Shown here piece by piece: positions 42,713 to 49,995 of a stretch of 57,234 nucleotides of DNA. Each line of letters starts with the position of its first letter. Position 1 is the stretch's first letter. Source of the stretch: DASXRA01 sp046734315 (GTDB lineage: Bacteria > Actinomycetota > Actinomycetes > Mycobacteriales > Jatrophihabitantaceae); contig JBKPQY010000036.1 in NCBI GenBank assembly GCA_046734315.1, forward strand, positions 1 through 57,234. Reading direction: 5' to 3'. The position numbers and the translations under genes are program-made. The notes under the pieces are model-generated. The model worked only from the letters and a program-made list of their open reading frames with translations. It ran no database searches and had not been told where the DNA came from.

Positions 42713-43408
42713 TCAGGTGTTCACGCCGCACTCGATCTTGCTGGTGCCGGCCCACCGTCCCGCGCGCGGATCCTCGCCTTCCAGGATCCTCCGGGTGCAC
42801 GGCGCACAGCCGACCGAGCCGTAGCCGTCGAAAAGCAGCGGGTTGACGAGTACGCCGTGCTCGGCGATGTAGGCGTCGACGTCGTCCTGTGTCCACGCGG
42901 CGAGCGGGTTCAGCTTGACCATGCCCCGCTTGGGGTCCCATTCGACAACGCGCACGTTGCGACGGGTGATCGCCTCGTCGCGGCGCAGCCCCGCCGCCCA
43001 GGCCCGATACGGCTGCAAGGCGGCCTCGAGCGGGGCGACCTTGCGCAGCGCGCAGCACAAATCAGGATCACGGGAGAACAGCCGCGGCCCATAGGCGGCG
43101 TCCTGCTCGGCCACCGTCTGTGCGGGCTTGATCGTCCGCACGGTCACCGGCATGGTGGCCGCCACTGCGTCGCGGGTGCCGATCGTCTCGGCGAAGTGGT
43201 AACCGGTGTCGAGGAAGAGCACATCGACGCCTGGCAGTACCCGCGAGGCCAGGTGGGGGAGCACCGCGTCGGCCATCGACGAGGCGACGCACCACGACGA
43301 GCCGAACTGCTCGACCGCCCAGTTGAGGATGTCGAGTGGATGCGCGCCCTCCAGATCGTCGCCGGCGCGCATGGCCAGCTCCTCCAGATCCGTCGTCACG
43401 CAGGTCAT
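42713..43408 (-). CDS. cysH: Phosphoadenylyl/adenylyl-sulfate reductase
   Basis: ATG 43408 has AAGGAG 5 nt upstream. The 231-aa protein has the SSMADAVLPHL region, FLDTGYHFAET, and both cysteine pairs Cys118-Cys119 and Cys201-x2-Cys204. These bind a [4Fe-4S] cluster, so it is of the APS-reducing (assimilatory) type. The catalytic C-terminal Cys lies in KIECGVNT (Cys227). It makes sulfite for the adjacent sulfite reductase. Its start overlaps the small zinc-ribbon gene (ATGA). Expression is likely controlled by the leader peptide before sir. Confidence 0.94.
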   Translation of the reverse strand: MTCVTTDLEELAMRAGDDLEGAHPLDILNWAVEQFGSSWCVASSMADAVLPHLASRVLPGVDVLFLDTGYHFAETIGTRDAVAATMPVTVRTIKPAQTVAEQDAAYGPRLFSRDPDLCCALRKVAPLEAALQPYRAWAAGLRRDEAITRRNVRVVEWDPKRGMVKLNPLAAWTQDDVDAYIAEHGVLVNPLLFDGYGSVGCAPCTRRILEGEDPRAGRWAGTSKIECGVNT

Positions 43409-43575
43409 GCGCGCTCCTTTGCTTCGCTTGTCCATGTCGGGGCGCTGCCGACCAACGAGAGCCGGAACACCCGTTGACACGCACCACAGCGCCATTCGCC
43501 GTGCTTCTCGCCGAACGGGCGCAGGTCCTCGTCGCCGCAGTACGGGCAGTAGAACGGCGCCGCCCTTTCGGTCAT
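43405..43575 (-). CDS. Small zinc-ribbon protein between sir and cysH
   Basis: This 56-aa gene is fully overlapped at both ends: its ATG (43575) overlaps the sir stop by ATGA, and its stop overlaps the cysH ATG by ATGA. The product has two CxxC knuckles, YCPYCGDE (Cys10, Cys13) and WRCGACQ (Cys30, Cys33), so it should bind one zinc or iron. Similar short zinc-ribbon genes lie between sir and cysH in other actinobacteria, as far as I recall. It may deliver electrons or act in cluster assembly; that is a guess. Confidence 0.85.
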   Translation of the reverse strand: MTERAAPFYCPYCGDEDLRPFGEKHGEWRCGACQRVFRLSLVGSAPTWTSEAKERA

Positions 43576-45212
43576 TGCAGCCACGCTTCGTCGGCGCGGG
43601 TGACGTATGCGGCGAACGATTCATCGGGCTCGCGCCGGTCGAGGTAACCGCGCAGAATCCGCTCCGCGTAGTCGGGCGCGTCGGCGGCACTGACCTTCAG
43701 CCCGCGGAACTTTCGCCCGAACGCCGCCTGCGCACCGAGTTGGCCACCCAGGTGCACTTGGAACGCCTCCTGGTCGCTGCCGTCCGGGGCCCGCGTCACG
43801 ATGCCCTTGAACCCGATGTCGGCAACCTGGAAGCGGGCACACGAGTTGGGGCACCCGTTGACGTTGATCGTGATCGGAGTGTCGAAGTCGGGCAGACGGC
43901 GTTCGAGCTCGGCGCGGATCGTCTCCGCCCGAGCCTTCGTCTCGACGATTGCCAGCTTGCAGAACTCGATGCCGGTGCAGGCGATCGTGCCGCGGTGAAA
44001 CGCGGAGGGCCGTACCGACAGGCCCAGCCCGGTGAGCTCGGTGATCAGCGACTCGACGTCGCTCACCCCGAGGACCACCAGGCCCTGCTGGGGCGTCGTG
44101 CGAATCCGGCCGTCTCCGAACCGGTCCGCCAGCTCGGCCACGGCACGCAGGGCCGACCCCGAGGTGCGGCCCGCCTTCGTCGTGGCGCCGACGGCGAAGC
44201 GTCCGTCGCGCTGCCGCTCGACACCGACGTGGTCGCGGTGCGCCGGCGACGGCGCCGGCTCGGGCCCGTCCGGCAGCGCACGGCCGAGGTACTCCTTCTC
44301 GAGCACCTCGCGGAACTGCTCCGCCCCCCAATCGGCCATCAAGAACTTCAAGCGGGCGTGGTTGCGCGAGCGCCGGTAACCGTAGTCGCGGAACACCGAC
44401 GTCACGCCCGCCCACACCTCGGCGACCTCGTCCGGCTCGACGAAGACGCCAAGTCGCCTGGAGAACATGGGGTTCGTGGACAGCCCGCCGCCGACCCACA
44501 GGTCGAATCCGGGCCGGCCACCCGGGCCCACGACGCCGACGAACGACACGTCGTTGATCTCGTGGTTGGTGCAGTGCCGCGCACAGCCGGTGATCGACGT
44601 CTTGTACTTGCGCGGGAGGTTCGAGAACGCCGGATCGCCGACGTACGCCTCGACGGTGGCGCGCAGTGCCGGTCCGGCATCGAGCACTGCGTCGGCGCTC
44701 ACTCCTTCGAGCGGGCAACCCAGCATGACCCGGGGGGTATCACCGCAGGCCTCGGTGGTGGACAGCCCGACGGCATCGAGCTTCTCCCAGATCGTCGGAA
44801 CGTCCTCGATGCTTATCCAGTGCAGCTGGACGTTCTGCCGGTCCGTGATATCGGCGACGTCGCGGCCGTACGTGGTCGAGATCTCCCCGACGACACGTAG
44901 CTGCTGGCTGGTGAGTGCCCCGCCGTCGATGCGGATACGCAGCATGAAGTACTCGTCCTCGAGCTCCTCCGGTTCGAGGACCGCGGTACGTCCGCCGGGG
45001 ATGCCGGCGCGGCGCTGCGTATACAGGCCGTACCAGCGGAACCGGCCCCGCAGGTCGGCCGGGTCGATGCCGGCAAAGCCGGTGTACTGGTAGGTGTCGA
45101 TGATGCGCTCGCGGACCTTGAGCCCATCGTCGTCGCGCTTGCTGCGTTCGTTGACGTTCAACGGCTCCCGATAACCGAGCGCCCACTGGCCCTGCCCCTT
45201 GCGCGCAGGCAT
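43572..45212 (-). CDS. sir: Ferredoxin-dependent sulfite (or nitrite) reductase, SirA type
   Basis: The 546-aa protein starts at ATG 45212 with AGGAG about 9 nt upstream. It has two repeated siroheme/Fe-S half domains. Key blocks are RFRWYGLYTQRRAG, ITDRQNVQLHW, the SITGCARHCTNHEI region, and the cluster cysteines CTGIEFCKLA (C-x5-C) and NGCPNSC (C-x3-C). It reduces sulfite to sulfide with six electrons from ferredoxin. The operon with cysH, and the divergent cysG for siroheme, favour sulfite over nitrite as substrate. Confidence 0.94.
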   Translation of the reverse strand: MPARKGQGQWALGYREPLNVNERSKRDDDGLKVRERIIDTYQYTGFAGIDPADLRGRFRWYGLYTQRRAGIPGGRTAVLEPEELEDEYFMLRIRIDGGALTSQQLRVVGEISTTYGRDVADITDRQNVQLHWISIEDVPTIWEKLDAVGLSTTEACGDTPRVMLGCPLEGVSADAVLDAGPALRATVEAYVGDPAFSNLPRKYKTSITGCARHCTNHEINDVSFVGVVGPGGRPGFDLWVGGGLSTNPMFSRRLGVFVEPDEVAEVWAGVTSVFRDYGYRRSRNHARLKFLMADWGAEQFREVLEKEYLGRALPDGPEPAPSPAHRDHVGVERQRDGRFAVGATTKAGRTSGSALRAVAELADRFGDGRIRTTPQQGLVVLGVSDVESLITELTGLGLSVRPSAFHRGTIACTGIEFCKLAIVETKARAETIRAELERRLPDFDTPITINVNGCPNSCARFQVADIGFKGIVTRAPDGSDQEAFQVHLGGQLGAQAAFGRKFRGLKVSAADAPDYAERILRGYLDRREPDESFAAYVTRADEAWLQ

Positions 45213-45273
45213 CTGCGAGCTCCTCTCCGACGACGCGTGCCTGAACGGGACCCGTCGCCGGAGCCGGCGCGGG

Positions 45274-45363
45274 TCAGCGCAGTGGCGGACACGCCGCAGC
45301 GATCACGCGCAGCAGGTCGACATGCCGGCGCGCAGTGAGTCGGAGCGGCAGAGCTCGGTGCAC
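45274..45363 (-). CDS. Leader peptide upstream of sir (sulfur-regulation type)
   Basis: This 29-codon gene starts at GTG 45363 and ends 61 nt before sir. Its product contains RRHVDLLRVIAAAC. That resembles the short conserved leader peptides (RHVDLxRVxxAxC) found before sulfur genes in actinobacteria, which are thought to act in cysteine-responsive attenuation. An overlapping frame (45303-45383, ATG start, 26 codons) is very Cys-rich and ends MSTCCA, like the poly-Cys leaders known in mycobacteria. Either could be translated. The gene is far too short for a normal protein. Confidence 0.6.
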   Translation of the reverse strand: MHRALPLRLTARRHVDLLRVIAAACPPLR

Positions 45364-45513
45364 GTGTCCAGGGTGGCACACATTGCCGCCGTTCGCGAAG
45401 TGCAAATCTCGAGGGGTGGACGTCGAGGCATCGCGGTGGCCCGCGACTCGCCGGATGTGCAACGATCGCTGGGTGTCCGCCGTCGCCATACGCCCGCGTA
45501 CGGCAGGGCTCGC

Positions 45514-46722
45514 GTGACAGGCGTTCCGCTGCTGCTCGACCTCACCGATCGACGGGTGCTGGTTGTGGGCGGGGGACGGGTCGCCACCCGGCGCGCGCAA
45601 GGAATGGCCGCCTCGGGCGCCGCGATCGACGTCGTGGCCCCGCAGGCCTCGCCTGAGCTGCGGGCGCTGGCGTCCCGGGTCTGGGAGCGACCGTTCCAGG
45701 CGGCCGATGTCGACGGCGCCTGGCTCGTGTTGGCGTGCACGGACGATCCGGAAGTGAACGCCGCGGTGTCCGAGGCAGCAGCGGCCCGGCGGATTTTCTG
45801 CGTTCGTGCCGACGCCGCAAGCATGGGTACGGCACGCACCCCGGCCAGCACCCGCCGCGGTGGCGTGACAGTGGCCGTCTCCGGGGGCGACGACCCCCGC
45901 CGTGCGAGCGCGCTGCGCGACGCGATCGCCGCAGCGCTCGACGTCGGGGAACTGCCGGTGCGCCCGCACCGACCTGCCGCGGCCGGTTCGGTGGCTCTGG
46001 TGGGCGGCGGTCCGGGTGATCCGGAGCTGATCACCGTGCGAGGGCGGCGGCTTGTCGCGTCGGCGGACGTCCTCGTCGTCGACCGGTTGGCCCCGCGCGC
46101 GCTGCTCGACGAGCTACCGCCCGGTGTCGAGGTGATCGACTGCGGCAAGTCGGCGCACCGGCACAACCTCACGCAGGACGAGATCAACGCGATACTGGTC
46201 GACCGGGCACGTGCCGGCAAGCGCGTCGTCCGGCTCAAGGGCGGCGACCCGTTCGTCTTCGGCCGCGGCGGCGAGGAGTGGCTCGCGTGCCTGGCGGCCG
46301 GCGTGCCGGTGACCGTGGTGCCCGGGGTCACCTCGGCGCTCGCCGCACCGGTCGTGGCCGGCATTCCGCTGACGCACCGCGGCCTGGCAGCGGACTTCAC
46401 GGTCGTCTCGGGCCACCTGGATCCCGGGCGGCAGCTCGATACCGGTCTCGACTGGGCCGCGCTCGCCAAGGCGTCCACGCTCGTGCTGCTGATGGCAATG
46501 GAACGGCTCGAGCTGATCGTGAAGGCCCTGGTGGCGCACGGGCGCGATCCGGCGACCCCGGCGGCGGTGATCGAGCGAGCCACGCTGGATGGCCAGCGCA
46601 TCCTCCGCGCGCCGCTCGGCCGGTTGGCCGCTGAGGTCGTGTCCCAGGGTGCGGGGCCACCCGCTGTCGTGGTCGTGGGCGAGGTCGTCGACGCGCTTGC
46701 AGAGCCCGGCCGGTCGAGCTAG
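45514..46722 (+). CDS. cysG: Siroheme synthase: precorrin-2 dehydrogenase fused to uroporphyrinogen-III C-methyltransferase
   Basis: The 402-aa protein from GTG 45514 has an N-terminal Rossmann part (VLVVGGGRVATRRAQGM, LVLACTDDPEVNAAV) for the NAD-dependent oxidation of precorrin-2. A C-terminal SUMT part follows (VALVGGGPGDPELITVRG, VVRLKGGDPFVFGRGGEE, VVPGVTSALAAPVVAGIPLTHRG). It makes the siroheme needed by the divergently encoded sir. There is no clear ribosome site except AGGG 7-8 nt upstream. The 301-nt gap to sir (45213-45513) holds the leader peptide and no other gene. Confidence 0.93.
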   Translation: MTGVPLLLDLTDRRVLVVGGGRVATRRAQGMAASGAAIDVVAPQASPELRALASRVWERPFQAADVDGAWLVLACTDDPEVNAAVSEAAAARRIFCVRADAASMGTARTPASTRRGGVTVAVSGGDDPRRASALRDAIAAALDVGELPVRPHRPAAAGSVALVGGGPGDPELITVRGRRLVASADVLVVDRLAPRALLDELPPGVEVIDCGKSAHRHNLTQDEINAILVDRARAGKRVVRLKGGDPFVFGRGGEEWLACLAAGVPVTVVPGVTSALAAPVVAGIPLTHRGLAADFTVVSGHLDPGRQLDTGLDWAALAKASTLVLLMAMERLELIVKALVAHGRDPATPAAVIERATLDGQRILRAPLGRLAAEVVSQGAGPPAVVVVGEVVDALAEPGRSS

Positions 46723-46756
46723 TCTTCGAACAGGCGTTCGATACCGGGAGTTGGCA

Positions 46757-47164
46757 ATGGCCATAGCGGCACTACACCCGCCGGCGAGTCGCAGCGCGGC
46801 GTCGCTCGTCGAGCAGGCGCGATCGATGCTGCGTCACGCGGCGATGGCCACCGAGCCCGCCGAGCGGTTCCGGCTCGCGCACCTGGCGGCGTTGCGAGCT
46901 GCGGCTGCGCTCTTCGCGCAACGTGCCCGGCCCGCCGGCAGACGCCGCCTGGTCAGCGCGTGGGTCCTCGTCGACGCGGTGGCGCCCGAGCTGGCCGAGT
47001 GGTCCGCCTACTTCGCGGAGACGGCCGGCAAGCGCGCGGCCGTCGAAGCGGGCGCGCACAGCGTCGTCTCTGAACGCGACGCCCAAGACCAGCTGTGCGC
47101 CGCGGGGCAGTTCGTGACCCTGATCGAGCGCACGCTCGGCCTGCTGGCGCCTGTGGCGAGCTGA
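46757..47164 (+). CDS. SAV_6107-type HEPN domain protein
   Basis: ATG 46757 has GGGAG 6 nt upstream. The 135-aa all-helical protein (SLVEQARSMLRHAAMATEPAERFRLAHLAALRAAAALF, DAVAPELAEWSAYFAETAGKR, AGQFVTLIERTLG) matches the actinobacterial SAV_6107 HEPN family near dinB. HEPN folds often bind or cleave nucleic acid, but the RxxxxH catalytic motif is not clear here. Function unknown; the position is conserved in actinobacteria. Confidence 0.8.
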   Translation: MAIAALHPPASRSAASLVEQARSMLRHAAMATEPAERFRLAHLAALRAAAALFAQRARPAGRRRLVSAWVLVDAVAPELAEWSAYFAETAGKRAAVEAGAHSVVSERDAQDQLCAAGQFVTLIERTLGLLAPVAS

Positions 47165-47248
47165 TCGGGCGGCGGCCCGGCGCGCCGCCCGTCGTCGGTG
47201 TCTCGCACTAGTGTTTGCAGCGATGGCCGAGCCTCGCAGGGAGCACTA

Positions 47249-47995
47249 GTGGACACCGCCGGTCGCCGCGAGCGGACAGCGCCACAACGGCACCGCGCCG
47301 TACTGCGTCTGCTGGATGACCTGGTGCGGTCCGGGTCGTTGACCGGTATGCCACTGGAAGTCCTCGATTGCGGCGGGGGCAGCGGCAGCTCGGCTGTCCC
47401 GCTGGCGCAAGCCGGTGCCAGGGTCACGGTCGTCGACGTGAGTGCCGACGCGTTGGCAACGTTGCGCCGGCGGGCTGGCGAAGCGGGCGTCGACGCCCGG
47501 GTACGGGCGGTGCAGGGTGACGTCGAGGCGCTCGGCGAGGTCGTGCCGGCGGCAGCGTTCGACCTGGTGCTGGCGCATGAGGTGCTCGAGGCGGTCGACC
47601 GTCCCGACACAGCGCTCGCCGCCGTCGTGGCCGCGACACGCTCGTCCGGCAGGGTCAGCATCGTGATCGCCAATCCCGTGGCGAACGTGCTCGCGAGGGC
47701 ACTCGCCGGCGACATCGGATCCGCGCTGCTGGAGCTGCGCGCGCTCACCCGGCCGAACGGTGGCCCACTCGACGTTCCCTCGCTACAGACGATGTGTGGC
47801 CGGCTCGACCTCGTCGTCGAGCAGATGCACGGGGTGGGCGTCTTCACGGAGTTCGTCCCGGGAGCCGAACCAGACGCCGGGCACGCGGCCCCGGCGGGCG
47901 ACGCGCTAGCCGAGCTCGAGCAACTTGCCGCCGACCGCTCGCCGTATCGAGAGATCGCCAGCCGCATCCACGTGCTGGCGCGCCGCACCAGCTGA
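47249..47995 (+). CDS. SmtA-like SAM-dependent methyltransferase
   Basis: GTG 47249 lies 5 nt after AGGGAG. The 248-aa protein has motif I LEVLDCGGGSGSSAVPLAQAG, VVDVSADALATLRRRA, GDVEAL, and FDLVLAHEVLEAVD. The family lies just before dinB in many actinobacteria (SmtA annotation). The target is unknown. It ends 4 nt before the dinB start, so the two are probably expressed together. Confidence 0.85.
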   Translation: MDTAGRRERTAPQRHRAVLRLLDDLVRSGSLTGMPLEVLDCGGGSGSSAVPLAQAGARVTVVDVSADALATLRRRAGEAGVDARVRAVQGDVEALGEVVPAAAFDLVLAHEVLEAVDRPDTALAAVVAATRSSGRVSIVIANPVANVLARALAGDIGSALLELRALTRPNGGPLDVPSLQTMCGRLDLVVEQMHGVGVFTEFVPGAEPDAGHAAPAGDALAELEQLAADRSPYREIASRIHVLARRTS

Positions 47996-47999
47996 TCCG

Positions 48000-49289
48000 A
48001 TGGGCCGCAGCGCCGACATTCCGCGAGCCGCCGGTCGAACCGACGGCGACGACGCAGGCTGCACCATCCTGCACGTCGACATGGACGCGTTCTTCGCGAG
48101 CGTCGAGGTCCGCCGTCGCCCCGAACTACGCGGCAAGCCGGTGATCGTCGGCGGGTCGACCCGTGGCGTGGTGGCCGCTGCGTCCTACGAGGCCCGCCGG
48201 TTCGGCGTGCGCAGCGCGATGCCGATGGGGCAAGCGCTGCGGCTGTGCGGACATGCCGTGGTGCTGCCGCCGGACCGCGCCGCGTACGCCGAAGCATCCG
48301 GCGAGGTCATGGCGATCTTGCGTGACATCACGCCACTCGTCGAGCCGTTGTCACTGGACGAGGCGTTCCTCGACGTCACCGGCGCGCTGCGCCTGCTCGG
48401 GCCGCCGTTAGAGATCGCACGAGCGATCCGCGCACGAGTGGCCGCCGACCTCAGCCTGACCTGCTCCGTCGGCATTGCCGCTACGAAGTTTGTCGCGAAG
48501 CTGGCATCGGCACGCTGCAAACCGGACGGCTTGCTCCTGGTGCCCGCCGCCGAGACGCTGGAGTTCCTGCACCCGCTGCCGATAACGGTGCTGTGGGGCG
48601 TGGGTGCCCGAACCGCGCAGCCGCTGCACCGGCTGGGCGTCCGCACAGTAGGCGACCTCGCCGGCATCCCGATCACCACCTTGCGGCGCGCAGTCGGGGT
48701 AGCAGCGGCCGATCACCTGCATGCCCTGGCGCACGGCCACGACCCACGCGAGGTCGAGACGCAGGATGTCGAGAAGTCGATCAGCGCCGACCATACAACC
48801 GCGGTCGACCTGGTGGACGAGGCGGACGTCAGCCGCGAGCTGCTGCGGCTGTGCGTCGAGGTGGGCCAGCGGATGCGTGCGCGCGGCTGGGTCGCCAAGA
48901 CGATCGGGATCAAGATCAGGTTCGCCGACTTCCGCACCGTGACCCGGGTGCGCACTGTCGCAGACTGGGTCGACTCGACCGCAGAGCTGCACGCGATCGC
49001 CCTCGAGCTCTACCGTGCGCTTCACCTTGACCGCCCGCGTATCCGGCTGGTCGGCGTCAAGGCGGAGCACTTCCGTGATGCAGCCCAGACCGCTCGGCAG
49101 CCGACGCTCGACGAGGCCGCCCAGGCGAGTCCGCCCGGAGTCGATCGAGTCGCCGACGCCACGCAGGCAAAGTTCGGCACGGCGGGGTTGCGGCCCGCCG
49201 CCTTGGCACGGGTCACGCCCGCCGCGACGCCGGCTGAGCGGCGAAAAACCCGAAGCGGTAGGAATTCTGGCACGCGGCGGGCACGTTAG
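48000..49289 (+). CDS. dinB: DNA polymerase IV (Y family)
   Basis: The 429-aa protein starts at ATG 48000. It has the Y-family catalytic blocks ILHVDMDAFFASVEVRR (metal Asp near 26-28), SYEARRFGVRSAMPMGQA, PLSLDEAFLDVTG (Asp-Glu near 117-118), LTCSVGIAATKFVAKLAS, the helix-hairpin-helix VLWGVGARTAQPLHRLGVRTVGDLA, and a little-finger domain (RMRARGWVAKTIGIKIRFADF). It performs error-prone translesion synthesis. No LexA box was recognised upstream, and the tight spacing to the methyltransferase suggests an operon. Confidence 0.94.
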   Translation: MGRSADIPRAAGRTDGDDAGCTILHVDMDAFFASVEVRRRPELRGKPVIVGGSTRGVVAAASYEARRFGVRSAMPMGQALRLCGHAVVLPPDRAAYAEASGEVMAILRDITPLVEPLSLDEAFLDVTGALRLLGPPLEIARAIRARVAADLSLTCSVGIAATKFVAKLASARCKPDGLLLVPAAETLEFLHPLPITVLWGVGARTAQPLHRLGVRTVGDLAGIPITTLRRAVGVAAADHLHALAHGHDPREVETQDVEKSISADHTTAVDLVDEADVSRELLRLCVEVGQRMRARGWVAKTIGIKIRFADFRTVTRVRTVADWVDSTAELHAIALELYRALHLDRPRIRLVGVKAEHFRDAAQTARQPTLDEAAQASPPGVDRVADATQAKFGTAGLRPAALARVTPAATPAERRKTRSGRNSGTRRAR

Positions 49290-49422
49290 CTTTCGCCCAG
49301 CGCGGAGGGCTCGTATGCTCAACGGTGTCAACTCTCAACCGGGAGCTGATGGCAACATTGGATCGCAGGCCGCCCGGCTGATGGTCGCGACGGCCACCGG
49401 CGCAAGGACTAAGGAGGGCACG

Positions 49423-49794
49423 GTGCCGCTCTCCGAGCACGAGCAGAGGCTTCTCGAGCAAATCGAGCAAGCGCTCTATGCAGAGGACCCCAAGTTCGCG
49501 TCTGCCGTGCGTGCAGGTCGTTCGCGGGTGCACACCCGCCGCTGGATCATCATCTCGGCCATCGGCGTGCTCGCCGGGCTGGCTGTCGTTCTCGTCGGGC
49601 TCACCGCCAAGCTTGTCGTGCTGGGTGTGATCGGCTTCGTGTTGATTGTCGCTTCTTGCGTGTACGTCGCGACGATGCTGCGCTCGAAGCCAGGTCGCAA
49701 CGCCGAGAGCGGCGACGCCGGCGCGAAGAGCCGTCGCCCTGGCGTCCGGTCCCGTATGGAGGACCGGCTCCGCAAACGTTTCGACGAGCAATAG
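49423..49794 (+). CDS. DUF3040 membrane protein
   Basis: AAGGAGG lies 5 nt before GTG 49423, giving 123 aa. It starts with PLSEHEQRLLEQIEQALYAEDPKFAS, the family signature, followed by two membrane helices (about 45-65 and 68-88) and a basic tail (SRMEDRLRKRFDEQ). It corresponds to Rv2169c, which lies close to mraZ in mycobacteria. Function is unknown; a role near the division machinery has been proposed only from location. Confidence 0.9.
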   Translation: MPLSEHEQRLLEQIEQALYAEDPKFASAVRAGRSRVHTRRWIIISAIGVLAGLAVVLVGLTAKLVVLGVIGFVLIVASCVYVATMLRSKPGRNAESGDAGAKSRRPGVRSRMEDRLRKRFDEQ

Positions 49795-49861
49795 AACTCA
49801 CCCGCGCAGCCACGAGCGTAAGCGCCGTAGGCACGCGATCGGTGAGCTGGGAAAACGCAAC

Positions 49862-49990
49862 CATCGGGCGATGAGCGCTCGCGCGAAGAGCCCCGCCGCC
49901 GCGACGCGGCCCGCGCCGTAAGGCGCGGAGCGCAGCCGGGAATGCACCCGAGCGAGGCGAGCGGTGCAGGCCCGGATGCGCGCGGGCGGA
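49862..49990 (+). repeat. Copy of the dispersed GC-rich element
   Basis: From 49865 this copy has GGGCGATGAGCGCTCGCGCG, then the AAGAGCCCCGCCGCCGCGAC stretch, then CGCGGCCCGCGCC and GGCGCGGAGC, nearly identical to the copy at 1915 and the reverse of the one at 37430. It lies between the convergent DUF3040 and transglutaminase genes, and nothing else is seen in that 201-nt gap. Confidence 0.75.
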
Positions 49991-49995
49991 TTGGG

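Noticed and set aside
45335..45517. 60-codon plus-strand frame between sir and cysG
   Set aside because: No ribosome site and no known family; the region is better explained by the leader peptide on the other strand.
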